Source: Thermosynechococcus sichuanensis E542
GTDB taxonomy: Bacteria; Cyanobacteriota; Cyanobacteriia; Thermosynechococcales; Thermosynechococcaceae
Direction of reading: 5' to 3'
Assembly (NCBI RefSeq): GCF_003555505.1
Contig: NZ_CP032152.1
Span: 2,527,001-2,591,000, forward strand
DNA: 64,000 nt
Each line of letters starts with the position of its first letter. The first letter of the stretch is position 1. Under the pieces are notes generated by a model, which did no database searches, was not told the DNA's origin, and saw nothing but the letters and a program-made list of their open reading frames with translations. This document shows positions 21,521 through 31,409 of this stretch, one piece after another. The translations under genes were made by a program, and so were the position numbers.

Positions 21521-22363
21521 ATGGCAAGTTCTTCGATGAGTTTTACGCAATCTCGGCGGCGTTGGTTAAGGCACCTCAAGAAGTCAGCGGTGTTTCGCAA
21601 GGTGGTACTGGGCAGTGTGGGGGTGCTGTGTTTCCTTGTTATTTGGCAGTTTGTTTGCATGGCGGGGCTACTGCGGCTACCGACGCCCCTGAAGGTAATT
21701 GCAGAAACGTGGGATTTGATCATCGATCCCTTTTATCAAGGGAGTGGCACTGATGTCGGGTTGGGGTGGCAAATCCTCACCAGTCTGCGGCGGGTAGCTA
21801 TTGGCTTTTCCTTGGCAGCCATCATAGGTGTCGGTCTGGGAATGCTGATTGGCTCTAGTCGGCTGCTCTACGATGCTGTGGATCCGATTTTGCAGGTGTT
21901 GCGACCGGTGCCGCCCCTTGCGTGGTTGCCTATTTCCTTGGCGGCTCTGCGGGACAATGAACCAGCAGCGATTTTCGTGATTTTCATTACCGCCATTTGG
22001 CCAATTATTATCAACACCATTGTTGGTGTGCAGCAAATTCCCAAGGACTACAAGAATGTGGCACGGGTGTTGCGGCTCTCTCGCAAGGATTATTTCTTGA
22101 ATATTCTGGTGCCCGCAACAGTGCCCTATGTCTTTACGGGACTGCGGATTGGTATTGGGCTGTCTTGGTTAGCAATTGTGGCGGCGGAGATGCTCATTGG
22201 CGGTGTCGGCATTGGCTTCTTTATCTGGGATGCTTGGAACAGTTCCCTGATTAGTGAAATTATCGTTGCGGTGATCTATGTCGGCATTGTCGGCTTGGTC
22301 TTGGATCGGTCGGTGGCGTTTGTCGGTCGCTTGCTGAGCCACGGCGAAGAGGTGCATTCCTAG
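21521..22363 (+). CDS. nrtB: Nitrate transporter permease
   Basis: The 280-residue inner-membrane permease has about six hydrophobic helices and the EAA loop VQQIPKDYKNVARVLRLSRK, where it would contact the ATPases. It begins with a basic cytoplasmic N-terminus (SRRRWLRHLKK). GAGGTAAG precedes the ATG, and the gene starts 12 bp after nrtA. The NrtB dimer would form the nitrate/nitrite channel driven by NrtC and NrtD. Confidence 0.95.
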   Translation: MASSSMSFTQSRRRWLRHLKKSAVFRKVVLGSVGVLCFLVIWQFVCMAGLLRLPTPLKVIAETWDLIIDPFYQGSGTDVGLGWQILTSLRRVAIGFSLAAIIGVGLGMLIGSSRLLYDAVDPILQVLRPVPPLAWLPISLAALRDNEPAAIFVIFITAIWPIIINTIVGVQQIPKDYKNVARVLRLSRKDYFLNILVPATVPYVFTGLRIGIGLSWLAIVAAEMLIGGVGIGFFIWDAWNSSLISEIIVAVIYVGIVGLVLDRSVAFVGRLLSHGEEVHS

Positions 22364-22415
22364 CTTGCTCGCTATGCCAAAGATTTTCCAGATTGTCTGA
22401 AAACATGAGTTTCCT

Positions 22416-24410
22416 ATGGCCAAGTCTTTACCATTAATTGAAATCGATCATGTGGATCAGGTCTTTGACCTGCCGGGGGGCGATCGCTACATTGCGCTGA
22501 AGAATATCCACTTGGAAATTGAAAAAGGGGAGTTTATCTCCTTGGTCGGTCACTCCGGCTGTGGCAAATCCACGCTCTTGAATATCATTGCTGGGTTTCA
22601 GCGGCCTAGCAGCGGTGGTGTAGTGATGGCAGGGCGGCAGGTGACAGAACCGGGACCGGATCGCATGGTGGTGTTCCAAAACTATTCGCTGTTGCCTTGG
22701 AAAACGGTGTACCAGAATGTAGCCTTAGCCGTGGCGGCGGTGCTGGGACATTTGAGCAAGGCAGAGCAACGGCAGCGGGTAGAAGCAGCACTGCAACAGG
22801 TGCACCTCAGTCAAGCTCGCGATAAATTTCCTGCTCAATTGTCGGGGGGAATGAAGCAACGGGTGGCGATCGCCCGCGCCTTGGCGATTCAACCGCAGGT
22901 TCTCCTGCTGGATGAACCCTTTGGTGCCCTTGATGCTCTGACCCGAGGCTCTTTGCAGGACGAGTTAATGCAAGTGTGCCAAGGGAGTGAAACCACCTGC
23001 GTGATGGTCACCCACGATGTGGATGAGGCACTGTTGCTCTCGGATCGCGTGGTGCTGCTCACCAATGGCCCTGAAGCCCACATTGGCCAAATTTTGAAAA
23101 TTCCCTTTGCCCGTCCCCGCAATCGCCATGATGTGCTGAATCATCCCAGCTACTATGGTCTGCGCAATGAGATGATTGCCTTTCTCAACCAGCAAAAACG
23201 CCGCCGCCCACCTTTGCGGGTACCCACCAGTGCGCCCACAGCTTCAGTGGCCCTCAGCCTTGGCTTTATTCCCCTCATAGACAGTGCCCCCCTGATTGTC
23301 GCTAAGGAAATGGGCTTTTTTGCCAAGTACGGCCTTGAGGATGTGACACTGCACCGCGAAGAAAGCTGGCAAGACTTAGTGATGGGGGTGCTCACCGGTC
23401 GCTTGACGGGGGGACAACTGCTGGCAGCCATGCCCCTAGCAATGACCTTGGGACTCAATGGTCAACCTTCACAGCCGCTGATGACTTCGTTGGTTCTCAG
23501 CCGCAATGGCAATGCCATCACCTTTAGTCGAGATCTCTGGGCACAGGGAGTGAAAAGCGCTGAGGATCTGCGAGCCTACATTCAGCGCAGCAGCGATCGC
23601 CCTCGCTTTGGTGTGGTGCATCCTGCCTCAATGCACAATCTGCTGTTGCGCTACTGGCTGGCCGCCGCAGGGATTGACCCGGATTATGATGTCGAGTTGC
23701 TGGTGATTCCGCCACCACAAATGGTCTATCACCTTAAGGCGGGACACATCAGTGGCTTTTGTGTCGGTCAGCCCTGGAACTCCCATGCGGTGCGCGAGGG
23801 TGTTGGCGTTATTGTTGCTACGGATTTGGACATTTGGCCGGGGCACCCCGAAAAAGTCTTGGGTATACGTCCTGAGTGGGTAGAAGCTCACCCGCAGGAA
23901 CACCAAGCCCTAGTCAAGGCACTGATTGAAGCCTGTGAATACTGCGACATCATCAAGCATCGCCCCGAAATTGCGCAACTGCTTTGTCGGCCAGAATATG
24001 TGGGCTGTCAGGCAGCAGATGCCTATGCGGGCTTTGTCGATCCTTTGGATTGGGGAGATGGCATTGCCAGTGCCTTTCAACCTCGATTTCACCAGTTCTA
24101 TGTGGATCGCTCCCCCTGCCCTGGACGGGTGGAGGGACTGTGGATTATCACTCAGTTGGCGCGTTGGCAACTGACGCCTTTTCCCAAGAACTGGCTGGAA
24201 ATTGTTGAGCAGGTGCGGCGGGTCGATCTCTTTGGAGCGGCGGCGCGGGAGCTGAAGGTTGTGGATAATGAGCCGGATCGCTCTGCCTTTTCCCTCTTCG
24301 ACGGCCTGCCCTTTGATCCCGATAATCCCCTTGGCTACATTGAGGCGGCTGCGATTCGTCGTGGCCTTGATATTCGCACCATTAACCCCCAAGCAGTTGT
24401 TGCTGTCTAG
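22416..24410 (+). CDS. nrtC: Nitrate transporter ATPase with fused NrtA-like regulatory domain
   Basis: The 664-residue protein has an ABC ATPase (about 1-255) with Walker A GHSGCGKS (45-52), signature LSGGMKQR and Walker B LLLDEP. A short linker leads to an NrtA-like solute-binding domain (about 283-650, starting LSLGFIPLIDSAPLIVAKE). In Synechococcus this C-terminal domain mediates ammonium-promoted inhibition of transport, and the same is inferred here. Both halves look intact. It starts 52 bp after nrtB. Confidence 0.95.
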   Translation: MAKSLPLIEIDHVDQVFDLPGGDRYIALKNIHLEIEKGEFISLVGHSGCGKSTLLNIIAGFQRPSSGGVVMAGRQVTEPGPDRMVVFQNYSLLPWKTVYQNVALAVAAVLGHLSKAEQRQRVEAALQQVHLSQARDKFPAQLSGGMKQRVAIARALAIQPQVLLLDEPFGALDALTRGSLQDELMQVCQGSETTCVMVTHDVDEALLLSDRVVLLTNGPEAHIGQILKIPFARPRNRHDVLNHPSYYGLRNEMIAFLNQQKRRRPPLRVPTSAPTASVALSLGFIPLIDSAPLIVAKEMGFFAKYGLEDVTLHREESWQDLVMGVLTGRLTGGQLLAAMPLAMTLGLNGQPSQPLMTSLVLSRNGNAITFSRDLWAQGVKSAEDLRAYIQRSSDRPRFGVVHPASMHNLLLRYWLAAAGIDPDYDVELLVIPPPQMVYHLKAGHISGFCVGQPWNSHAVREGVGVIVATDLDIWPGHPEKVLGIRPEWVEAHPQEHQALVKALIEACEYCDIIKHRPEIAQLLCRPEYVGCQAADAYAGFVDPLDWGDGIASAFQPRFHQFYVDRSPCPGRVEGLWIITQLARWQLTPFPKNWLEIVEQVRRVDLFGAAARELKVVDNEPDRSAFSLFDGLPFDPDNPLGYIEAAAIRRGLDIRTINPQAVVAV

Positions 24411-24429
24411 GTATTGTTGAGAGAAGTCT

Positions 24430-25245
24430 ATGGAAACCCTCTATCGTCTTGACCCTCGTTTAACGGCCACCCAGCATCTGCGCATTGATGGCGTGAGCAA
24501 GGCCTACCCTACGACTAATGGCAGCCATGTGGTTCTCGAGGATATTCACCTTGAGGTAAGCAGTGGTGAATTTGTTTGTTTCATTGGCCATTCTGGCTGC
24601 GGCAAAACGACGCTTTTGAATATGGTTGCGGGTTTTACAGCGCCGACACGAGGAGAAATCACCCTTAATGGCGTGCCGGTACGACGGCCGGGACCAGATC
24701 GCATGATGGTGTTTCAAAACTATGCGCTGCTGCCTTGGTTGACCGCCTACCAGAATATTGAGCTGGCGGTGAAGTCGGTCTATCCCCAGAAAACTCGCCA
24801 ACGCCGCCGCCAAATTGTTGAGGAGCACTTGGAACTGGTGGGTTTGACGGCGGCGGCCCACAAACGCCCCGCCCAACTGTCGGGGGGGATGAAACAACGG
24901 GTGGCGATCGCCCGCGCCCTTGCCATTCGGCCAGAGGTATTGATTTTAGATGAACCCTTTGGCGCCCTTGATGCCATCACCAAGGAGGAGTTGCAGGATG
25001 AACTCCTAAAGATTTGGCACAGCCACCGGCTGACGGTACTGATGATTACCCACGACATTGATGAGGCACTCTATCTTGCGGATCGGGTGGTGATGATGAC
25101 CAATGGTCCTGCTGCCCATATTGGTGACATTCTAGAAGTTCCCTTTCCTCGCCCCCGCCGGCGATCGCAACTCCTCGAAGATCCGCAGTATTACGATCTG
25201 CGTAACCAAGTGGTTGACTTTTTGTACACCCGCTTTGGGCACTAA
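24430..25245 (+). CDS. nrtD: Nitrate transporter ATPase
   Basis: The 271-residue ABC ATPase has Walker A GHSGCGKT (53-60), signature LSGGMKQRVAIARALA, Walker B LILDEPFGALD and the switch His in MITHD. It lacks the C-terminal binding domain of NrtC, with which it would form a heterodimer on NrtB. The start is 19 bp after nrtC, preceded by GAGAGAAG. Its stop is 3 bp before the narB start. Confidence 0.95.
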   Translation: METLYRLDPRLTATQHLRIDGVSKAYPTTNGSHVVLEDIHLEVSSGEFVCFIGHSGCGKTTLLNMVAGFTAPTRGEITLNGVPVRRPGPDRMMVFQNYALLPWLTAYQNIELAVKSVYPQKTRQRRRQIVEEHLELVGLTAAAHKRPAQLSGGMKQRVAIARALAIRPEVLILDEPFGALDAITKEELQDELLKIWHSHRLTVLMITHDIDEALYLADRVVMMTNGPAAHIGDILEVPFPRPRRRSQLLEDPQYYDLRNQVVDFLYTRFGH

Positions 25246-25248
25246 TGT

Positions 25249-27672
25249 ATGGCTACGCCGCAGGTTGGCTCACTGGCAGTTCAGTCCAGTCGTTACCTCT
25301 GCTACTACCGTAATACCAGTGAGAGTGTTCAGCAAATTAGCCTCTCAAATCAGCCGACTTGGCAACGGGTGGTGTTTCCGGGGCAGCAGCTTTTGTTCCA
25401 TGGCGATGCCACAGCAGATCTGATCATTACTTCCGAGGAAGGGGTGAGCCGCTGTTCCTGTGAGTCACTGCGGGTAGAGGAAAAAAGCCGTTCGATCCCT
25501 GAACCCACCACCCCCGTGTCGTCCCTGTGTCCCTACTGTGGCGTGGGCTGTGGCCTAGAAGCCGTGCCCCAAGGTAAGGGCACCTATAAAGTTCGCGGCG
25601 ATCGCCAGCATCCCTCATCCCAGGGCATGGTCTGTGTGAAGGGAGCAACCATTTTGGAGTCCCTCGATCGCGATCGCTTGGCCTATCCCCTTTGGCGGGA
25701 ACAACTGGATCAACCCTTTACGGTGATTTCTTGGGATGAAGCCCTGACTCGTCTTGTGGAACGCCTGCAATGGGTGCGGCGTGAGCAGGGAGCCGATGCT
25801 ATTTGTATGTACGGTTCGGGGCAATTTCAAACCGAGGACTACTACGTGGCACAAAAGCTCATGAAAGGTTGCCTCGGTACCAATAACTTTGATGCCAATT
25901 CCCGGCTGTGTATGTCCTCGGCGGTGTCAGCCTACATGGCCAGCTTCGGTGCTGATGGCCCCCCCTGCTGCTACGACGACTTGGAAGCCACTGACTGTGC
26001 TTTCCTTATCGGCACCAATACCGCTGAGTGCCATCCTATTGTCTTTAATCGCCTGCGCAATCACCACAAGCGCGATCGCCGCGTCAAGCTAATTGTTGTC
26101 GATCCGCGGCGCACGCCGACAGCGGAAGTGGCGGATCTGCACCTTGCCATTCGTCCCGGCACAGATATTGACCTGCTCCACGGCATTGGCCATCTGCTGT
26201 TGGAATGGGGACACATAGACGCTGAGTTTATTGAGGAGTGTACTGAAGGCTTTGCTGAGTATGTGAAGCTGCTGGCGGCCCACACGCCAGAATGGGTGGC
26301 GCAACGTTGTGGCATTGCTCAAAGCGATCTAGAGCAGGCGGCTCGCTACTGGGGTCATGCCCAAGCAGTACTCTCCCTCTGGTCTATGGGCATCAATCAG
26401 TCCGCTGAAGGAACTGCCAAAGCCCGCTGTCTCATTAACCTGCACTTGCTCACGGGGCAGATTGGCCGTCCGGGGAGTGGTCCTTTTTCACTGACAGGAC
26501 AACCCAACGCTATGGGAGGTCGCGAAGCTGGGGGTCTAAGCCATCTGTTGCCGGGCTATCGCCAAGTCACGAATCCCCAGCACCGCCAAGAGGTGGAAGA
26601 CTTTTGGGGACTGCCGCGCGGTCAGATTAGCGATCGCCCGGGTCGCACGGCGTGGCAAATTGTCGAGGGCTTAGAAAAGGGAGAAGTAGGTTTGCTGTGG
26701 ATTGCCGCCACCAATCCTGCGGTCAGTTTTCCCCATTTAGAGCGTGCCAAGGCGGCCTTTCTCAAGTCTCCCTTTACCGTCTATCAGGATGCCTACTTCC
26801 CGACTGAAACGGCGGCCTATGCCCATCTGATTTTGCCGGCGGCGCAATGGAGTGAAAAAACAGGTGTCATGACCAACTCTGAACGCCGTGTGACTCTTGC
26901 CCCTGCTTTTCGCTCGCCCCCCGGTGTTGCCCGTCCTGACTGGGAAATTTTTGCCGAAGTGGGTCGCCGCTTGGGATATGGGCACCTCTTCCAGTTTGCC
27001 GATGCTGCTGCTGTCTATGCCGAATTTGTCCAGCTTACGGCTGGTCGCCCCTGCGATCAATCGGGTCTCAGCCATGAACGCCTTGCTCGTTTAGGTGCTT
27101 TGCAGTGGCCCTGTCCAGCAGGGATGAGTGATGAAGAAGCCCGCCAACCGAAGCGCCTTTACACTGACTGGCGATTTCACACCCCCAATCAACGGGCACA
27201 TTTTTGCCTTGCCCACAGTCAGGGTGTGGCCGAACCTACCGATCACATCTATAGCTTTATCCTGACGACGGGTCGTCTCTACGGTCACTGGCACACCCAA
27301 AGCCGTACCGGTCGCATTGCCAAAATCCAAAAAATGCACCCCGAGCCCTTTGTGGAAATGCACCCCGAGGATGCTGCAAACTTGCATGTCAAAGAGGGGG
27401 ATTGGGTAGAGGTGCGATCGCGCCGAGGTCAAGTGTGCCTGCCTGTCATTCTCACCAAAGCCATTCGACCCGGGACGCTCTTTGTGCCCATGCACTGGGG
27501 TTTCCTTTTTGCCGATAGCGGTGAAGCCAATCAGCTCACCCATCCTATTGCCTGTCCAGTCTCAAAGCAGCCAGAACTCAAAGCCTGTGCAGTGCAAGTG
27601 TTGCCCCTGAAGTTGCGGCAGACGCCCTATACGCCCACGGTACAGGAAAGCGGCATTGCCCTCAGGCCATAA
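25249..27672 (+). CDS. narB: Assimilatory nitrate reductase with N-terminal DUF1830-like domain
   Basis: NarB reduces nitrate to nitrite with ferredoxin electrons, using bis-MGD molybdenum and one 4Fe-4S cluster. Cluster ligands are C94, C97, C101 and C129 ([11 protein letters not shown] onward). The likely Mo-ligand is C221 (SRLCMSS), and the C-terminal MGD-binding domain is present. The 807 residues exceed the usual 710-730 for cyanobacterial NarB. The extra N-terminus contains a stretch (about 15-78: [34 protein letters not shown]) that I recognise as DUF1830, normally a small separate cyanobacterial protein. No stop separates them. ATG at 25249 is 3 bp after nrtD. A GTG just before CPYC could give a standard NarB. 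Confidence 0.93.
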   Translation: MATPQVGSLAVQSSRYLCYYRNTSESVQQISLSNQPTWQRVVFPGQQLLFHGDATADLIITSEEGVSRCSCESLRVEEKSRSIPEPTTPVSSLCPYCGVGCGLEAVPQGKGTYKVRGDRQHPSSQGMVCVKGATILESLDRDRLAYPLWREQLDQPFTVISWDEALTRLVERLQWVRREQGADAICMYGSGQFQTEDYYVAQKLMKGCLGTNNFDANSRLCMSSAVSAYMASFGADGPPCCYDDLEATDCAFLIGTNTAECHPIVFNRLRNHHKRDRRVKLIVVDPRRTPTAEVADLHLAIRPGTDIDLLHGIGHLLLEWGHIDAEFIEECTEGFAEYVKLLAAHTPEWVAQRCGIAQSDLEQAARYWGHAQAVLSLWSMGINQSAEGTAKARCLINLHLLTGQIGRPGSGPFSLTGQPNAMGGREAGGLSHLLPGYRQVTNPQHRQEVEDFWGLPRGQISDRPGRTAWQIVEGLEKGEVGLLWIAATNPAVSFPHLERAKAAFLKSPFTVYQDAYFPTETAAYAHLILPAAQWSEKTGVMTNSERRVTLAPAFRSPPGVARPDWEIFAEVGRRLGYGHLFQFADAAAVYAEFVQLTAGRPCDQSGLSHERLARLGALQWPCPAGMSDEEARQPKRLYTDWRFHTPNQRAHFCLAHSQGVAEPTDHIYSFILTTGRLYGHWHTQSRTGRIAKIQKMHPEPFVEMHPEDAANLHVKEGDWVEVRSRRGQVCLPVILTKAIRPGTLFVPMHWGFLFADSGEANQLTHPIACPVSKQPELKACAVQVLPLKLRQTPYTPTVQESGIALRP

Positions 27673-27702
27673 TAAAATCAGCGGGGAGAGTTGTTGCGAT
27701 CT

Positions 27703-28158
27703 ATGTCCCACTTCTTTGAGTTTGAAGCTGAGTTCACGGCTTCATTGCGCTGCATTCCAATGATTGTCCGCTACAAGCTGGATCTGTGTGGAGTAAAGCT
27801 GAAACTGCTCCACTGGCACCAACTCTCGCAAGAACAACGGCAATGGCTGGTGGTGACTCCCTGTGACACCCCAGAAGCTCAGGCTATCTATCGCCAGCAA
27901 CTGCGGGATTGGGTGACCCACAACCATGGAACGCCGCCAAGTGATCTGGAGCTGCCCCAATCCTATCCTTGGGAGATCACCACAGAAGTACCAGAGACCG
28001 TGCAGCAACAACTGACAAAGGTACCCCACCACAGCCTGACAGTGGAAAAATGGGCGGCTCTGACGCCTCTACAACGCTTTGCCCTTGTCAAGCTTAGCCA
28101 ACCCGGTCACGAGAATCGCAATTTTTGGCCAGCATTGCAGGAATTTGGCCTAGCGTGA
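27703..28158 (+). CDS. narM: NarM, nitrate reductase-associated protein
   Basis: The 151-residue protein begins MSHFFEFEAEFTASLRCIPM and continues RYKLDLCGVKLKLLHWHQLS, the pattern of the nitrate reductase-associated family (NarM). Family knowledge: NarM is needed for active NarB in Synechococcus, probably in maturation. The ATG at 27703 fits better than an in-frame TTG at 27691. It lies 30 bp after narB and ends the nirA operon. Its stop is 4 bp from the stop of the convergent molybdate transporter gene. Confidence 0.87.
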   Translation: MSHFFEFEAEFTASLRCIPMIVRYKLDLCGVKLKLLHWHQLSQEQRQWLVVTPCDTPEAQAIYRQQLRDWVTHNHGTPPSDLELPQSYPWEITTEVPETVQQQLTKVPHHSLTVEKWAALTPLQRFALVKLSQPGHENRNFWPALQEFGLA

Positions 28159-28162
28159 ACGG

Positions 28163-29302
28163 CTAAGACAGTTGCAGTGGCATTTTTCTGCCGATGTAGT
28201 ACAGGGTTGTACCAACAAGGGTGCCCACTAAGAAACCTTGGGGCACACTGAGGGCGATCGCCCCGACGAGGAGGGTAATCATCCAATTTTCGGCAATGGG
28301 GGCTTGGTCTTTGATAAAGCTCATCAATACCCACGCTTCAAACAACAGAATCACCCCCAAAATCGAGAGGGGAAAAATTTCCAGCAGTTTATCAACACTG
28401 GAGCCAAAGAAGAGACCCAACACAAGGTAGAGGCTGCCATAGATCACCACTGCCCCACCCGTGCGGGCACCGAGGGCATAATGCCCAGCCAAGCCACTAC
28501 AACCATGGCAGAGGGGCACGCCACCAAAGAAGGGTAGGATCAGGTTGGTGAGGCTATACGTAAGGCCAATTTGGCGAATCGAGAGGGGGCGATCGGGAAA
28601 GAGATCTTGGGCAGTTTGCTGGGTTGCAATCACTGCATTGGCGATCGACAGCGGCAACTGCGGCAGTGCCAACATCAGGAGTCCAGGAAGCAAGGTCTGA
28701 AGTTCTAAAGGCTGCATGTGGGGAAGCTGCCAAGCAACAGTTAAGTGCAATTCTGGATCAGCCAAGACACGGCTAATGGCCACGCCCACGCCCAGCAACA
28801 CCACCAGTAGTCCTGCGGGTACTCCCCGTTCCTTCGGCAGTAGCAGCAAGATTAAAAAGCCGATAGCACCGAGGAGATAACCAAAGGCATCACCCCTGGG
28901 TAGATAGGTCTTGAGGGCAACGGAGGCCAAAGACAGTCCCAAACCCAATTGACAGCCGCGCACCACCGGTTGGGGAATCCAACGAGCCAGTTGCGTCAGA
29001 ATGCCCGTAAGCGTCAAGACCAGCATCATCGTGCCCACCATCCACCCCCCCGCCCAAAGGATGGGGCCACTGAGTTTTTGCGTTATCACAATGACAGCCA
29101 TGGCCTTGAGGGGTTGCATCGGCATGGGCAGGCCATAGATCACCCCGGTGAGAATTTGCGCTATGCCAAACACCGTGAAGACGCTAGCACTATCCAACTG
29201 GGCGGCCATGATGATCCCCACCAATAGGGGCAAGTCCGTACCCAAATCCCCAAAACTACCACTGAGTTCTTGCCAATTAAAGCGCAGCCAGTTCCTCAAC
29301 AC
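28163..29302 (-). CDS. MOT1-type molybdate (sulphate-family) transporter
   Basis: The 379-residue protein has about ten membrane segments and the two MOT1/SulP-like signatures: ELSGSFGDLGTDLPLLVGI near the N-terminus and PLCHGCSGLAGHYALGARTG near 260. MOT1 proteins import molybdate, and location beside nitrate reductase and cofactor genes supports that substrate over sulphate. The GTG start directly abuts the stop of the upstream TrpD-like gene with no gap, so coupling is likely. Third gene of the ntcB transcript. Confidence 0.82.
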   Translation of the reverse strand: MLRNWLRFNWQELSGSFGDLGTDLPLLVGIIMAAQLDSASVFTVFGIAQILTGVIYGLPMPMQPLKAMAVIVITQKLSGPILWAGGWMVGTMMLVLTLTGILTQLARWIPQPVVRGCQLGLGLSLASVALKTYLPRGDAFGYLLGAIGFLILLLLPKERGVPAGLLVVLLGVGVAISRVLADPELHLTVAWQLPHMQPLELQTLLPGLLMLALPQLPLSIANAVIATQQTAQDLFPDRPLSIRQIGLTYSLTNLILPFFGGVPLCHGCSGLAGHYALGARTGGAVVIYGSLYLVLGLFFGSSVDKLLEIFPLSILGVILLFEAWVLMSFIKDQAPIAENWMITLLVGAIALSVPQGFLVGTLVGTTLYYIGRKMPLQLS

Positions 29303-30355
29303 CTAGACCTTCTCCAGTATGGTTTGCAATTTCTGTAGGTGTTGGTTTACCTTACCACTGCGGAGAAGTTCGCTACTCAGTGCGAGTCCAGAATTGAGGC
29401 TATCGGCTTTGCCTCCCTGCCATAGATAAAATCCACTATTCCAGATCACGGAGGCAGTGAGGGGCTGCTCCTCTGCGGCTAAAACGGCAGCCATCATTTT
29501 TGTAGCGGTCGTTGTGTCCTCTGGCCAAGGCACATTGCTGCTGCCCATGCCATAATCTTGGGGATGCAGGCGCAGGCGTTGCCAAGGCAGATCTTGATTA
29601 CGGGCGAGGCCAATAATGGCGGTGCGTTCGCGGGGCAAGTCACAACTCCCTTCAAGACCTTTGACGGTGGTAAATTCCTGAATACCGTGGAGATAGAGGG
29701 CATCACGGATGATGGTTTCCGTCGGCGGATGGACAAACCCCGCAACTATATGACTGCGCCCTTGATAGGGATTCCAGATTAACTCCAAGGTGGCAATGGG
29801 GGGACGTTTGCCAATTTGCTCACGGTAGGGCACTAACCCTTGGGCTGCGGGAAAATGACGCGGCAGATAGACAAAGCCTAGTCCAGTTTGCGCTAGGCAG
29901 TGGGCAGTTTGTTCTAGGGTCAGGGTTGACCAATCCACTCCTAAGCACCGCCACAGATTAATGAGGGGTACACCTTCCTTGGTGGGCATGCGATCGCCCC
30001 CATGTTGAAGCACAGGCACTCCAGCAGTCGCTAAAACCAATGCCGTTAGAGGACTGAGGGGAAATGTGCGATCGCGACCATCATAGGGCTGACTGAGGAT
30101 CATTACTGGGTCACTCATCTCGACCGCTGGAATTTTCGGCCCCAACTCGTTGTAGGTATCGAGCATACCCGCCATCTCTTCTGGGGTGGGTCGCTTAATC
30201 CGATGGGCAATGAGAAACGCGCCAATTTGCGCCGGCGTTGCCACCTGTTCCAGCATTAGTTGCAACGCTAGGGCTGCCTCAGCACGGGTCAAATCTTTAT
30301 GGGTGTGGGCACCACTGCCAACTTTTTTGAGCAGATCACGAAAGAGAGGACTCAT
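29303..30355 (-). CDS. TrpD-like (anthranilate phosphoribosyltransferase family) protein
   Basis: The 350-residue protein has the glycosyltransferase family 3 fold: an N-terminal helical domain (LTRAEAALALQLMLEQVATPAQIGAF) and the larger domain starting after 75. The phosphoribosyl-pyrophosphate loop is altered (LSQPYDGRDRTFPLSP, then LQHGGDRMPTKEGVP). The canonical TrpD motif GTGGD is not seen, so it is unlikely to be the biosynthetic TrpD. Proteins of this type often stand near ntcB in cyanobacteria, but role is unknown. It overlaps the ntcB end by 20 bp and abuts the transporter gene. Confidence 0.75.
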   Translation of the reverse strand: MSPLFRDLLKKVGSGAHTHKDLTRAEAALALQLMLEQVATPAQIGAFLIAHRIKRPTPEEMAGMLDTYNELGPKIPAVEMSDPVMILSQPYDGRDRTFPLSPLTALVLATAGVPVLQHGGDRMPTKEGVPLINLWRCLGVDWSTLTLEQTAHCLAQTGLGFVYLPRHFPAAQGLVPYREQIGKRPPIATLELIWNPYQGRSHIVAGFVHPPTETIIRDALYLHGIQEFTTVKGLEGSCDLPRERTAIIGLARNQDLPWQRLRLHPQDYGMGSSNVPWPEDTTTATKMMAAVLAAEEQPLTASVIWNSGFYLWQGGKADSLNSGLALSSELLRSGKVNQHLQKLQTILEKV

Positions 30356-31244
30356 GGGCAGCCTGCTGGCGAATCAAGGTGAGCAATTGGGCAATGGGGG
30401 GTAAGGTCAGGCGATCGCGGGTAGTAATGGCCAATACTTGACGCGGGGGCGGCGGTGTCGTTAAATTGCGGATCACTAGGGTGGGATCGTGGAGTGCGTC
30501 TTTCAGCGCCGAGCGGGGAAGCAAAGCCAGCATCTCACTTTCGCGGATCACAGCAACAAAGGCATCGGGGGTGTTGAGTTCAAGGGCTGGTTGCCAATGT
30601 AAACCCCGACGGCTAAATTCTTCGGCCACTAAGCGGCGCATGCCATAGCCATCCTTAAACACCACATGGGGAAAGCGGGCTAATTCTTGCCAAGTCACGG
30701 TTTCACTGGCTGCGAGGGGGTGCTCAGCCGCCATCAGGACTTGCACCGCTTCACTGTAGAGGGGTTCAATCACCCATTCCGACTGTTTGAAGAGATGGCG
30801 ATCGCCCATGACAATCGCTAGATCTACCAAACCATCCTGTAACACTTTGAGGGCGCGATCGCTCCCTAGAGCTGTCACCCGCAACTGCATCTGGGGAAAG
30901 GCCTGACAAAACCTTGGCAACAGCGTGGGCAAAAAGTAGCGGCAGATGGAGTGAATCGCAGCAATACAGAGTTCCTGCTGCTGGCCATTTTGCATCGCTT
31001 TGAGTTCAGCACTAGCGGCCTGCCATTCCTGACAGATGCGATGGGCACGGCGCAAAAAGAGATCTCCGGCCACTGTCAACTTGGCACGATTGGAACGATG
31101 CAAGAGTTGAATTCCCAAACTTTCTTCTAGGGCTTGGATTTGCCGACTAATCGTGGGCTGCGTCACCCCGCACCGCCGTGCTGCTGCTTGGAAACTCCCT
31201 GTCTCAGCAACAGCCAAAAAGGATTGCAACTGATCAAGCCGCAT
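30336..31244 (-). CDS. ntcB: LysR-type nitrate assimilation activator NtcB
   Basis: The 302-residue protein has an N-terminal winged helix (MRLDQLQSFLAVAETGSFQ, TQPTISRQIQALEESLG) and a LysR effector domain (about 90-295). NtcB enhances nirA operon expression in response to nitrite, together with NtcA. The ATG at 31244 is the family-like start; an upstream extension to 31313 would enter the promoter. Position in the nitrate cluster supports the name. The cbbR/cmpR-type regulator is the main alternative. First gene of a transcript with the TrpD-like and molybdate transporter genes. Confidence 0.88.
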   Translation of the reverse strand: MRLDQLQSFLAVAETGSFQAAARRCGVTQPTISRQIQALEESLGIQLLHRSNRAKLTVAGDLFLRRAHRICQEWQAASAELKAMQNGQQQELCIAAIHSICRYFLPTLLPRFCQAFPQMQLRVTALGSDRALKVLQDGLVDLAIVMGDRHLFKQSEWVIEPLYSEAVQVLMAAEHPLAASETVTWQELARFPHVVFKDGYGMRRLVAEEFSRRGLHWQPALELNTPDAFVAVIRESEMLALLPRSALKDALHDPTLVIRNLTTPPPPRQVLAITTRDRLTLPPIAQLLTLIRQQAAHESSLS

Positions 31245-31302
31245 AATGCTTGCTGTGTTCTCCTCTCTGCGTCTATAGCCATTGATTGGATTGTGGCCTT
31301 CA

Positions 31303-31344
31303 ATTCTATGCACTTTCTACATAACAAAGGGTGCTCATTGATAC
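31303..31344 (-). promoter_or_regulatory. NtcA-type promoter of ntcB
   Basis: On the minus strand, GTATCAATGAGCAC (31344-31331) fits the relaxed NtcA site GT-N10-AC. It is followed after exactly 22 bases by TAGAAT (31308-31303), a TAN3T -10 element. This is the same geometry as the nirA promoter, so ntcB would be activated by NtcA. Confidence 0.7.
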
Positions 31345-31409
31345 AATTTTTGAGAATTTCCCATACTCCATCCTCTTGACTTCAGCATTGATCTCAAGGC
31401 TTGAATATT

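Noticed and set aside
29303-30355. Tryptophan biosynthetic trpD
   Set aside because: The phosphoribosyl-pyrophosphate loop lacks the canonical GTGGD motif and the context is nitrate assimilation.
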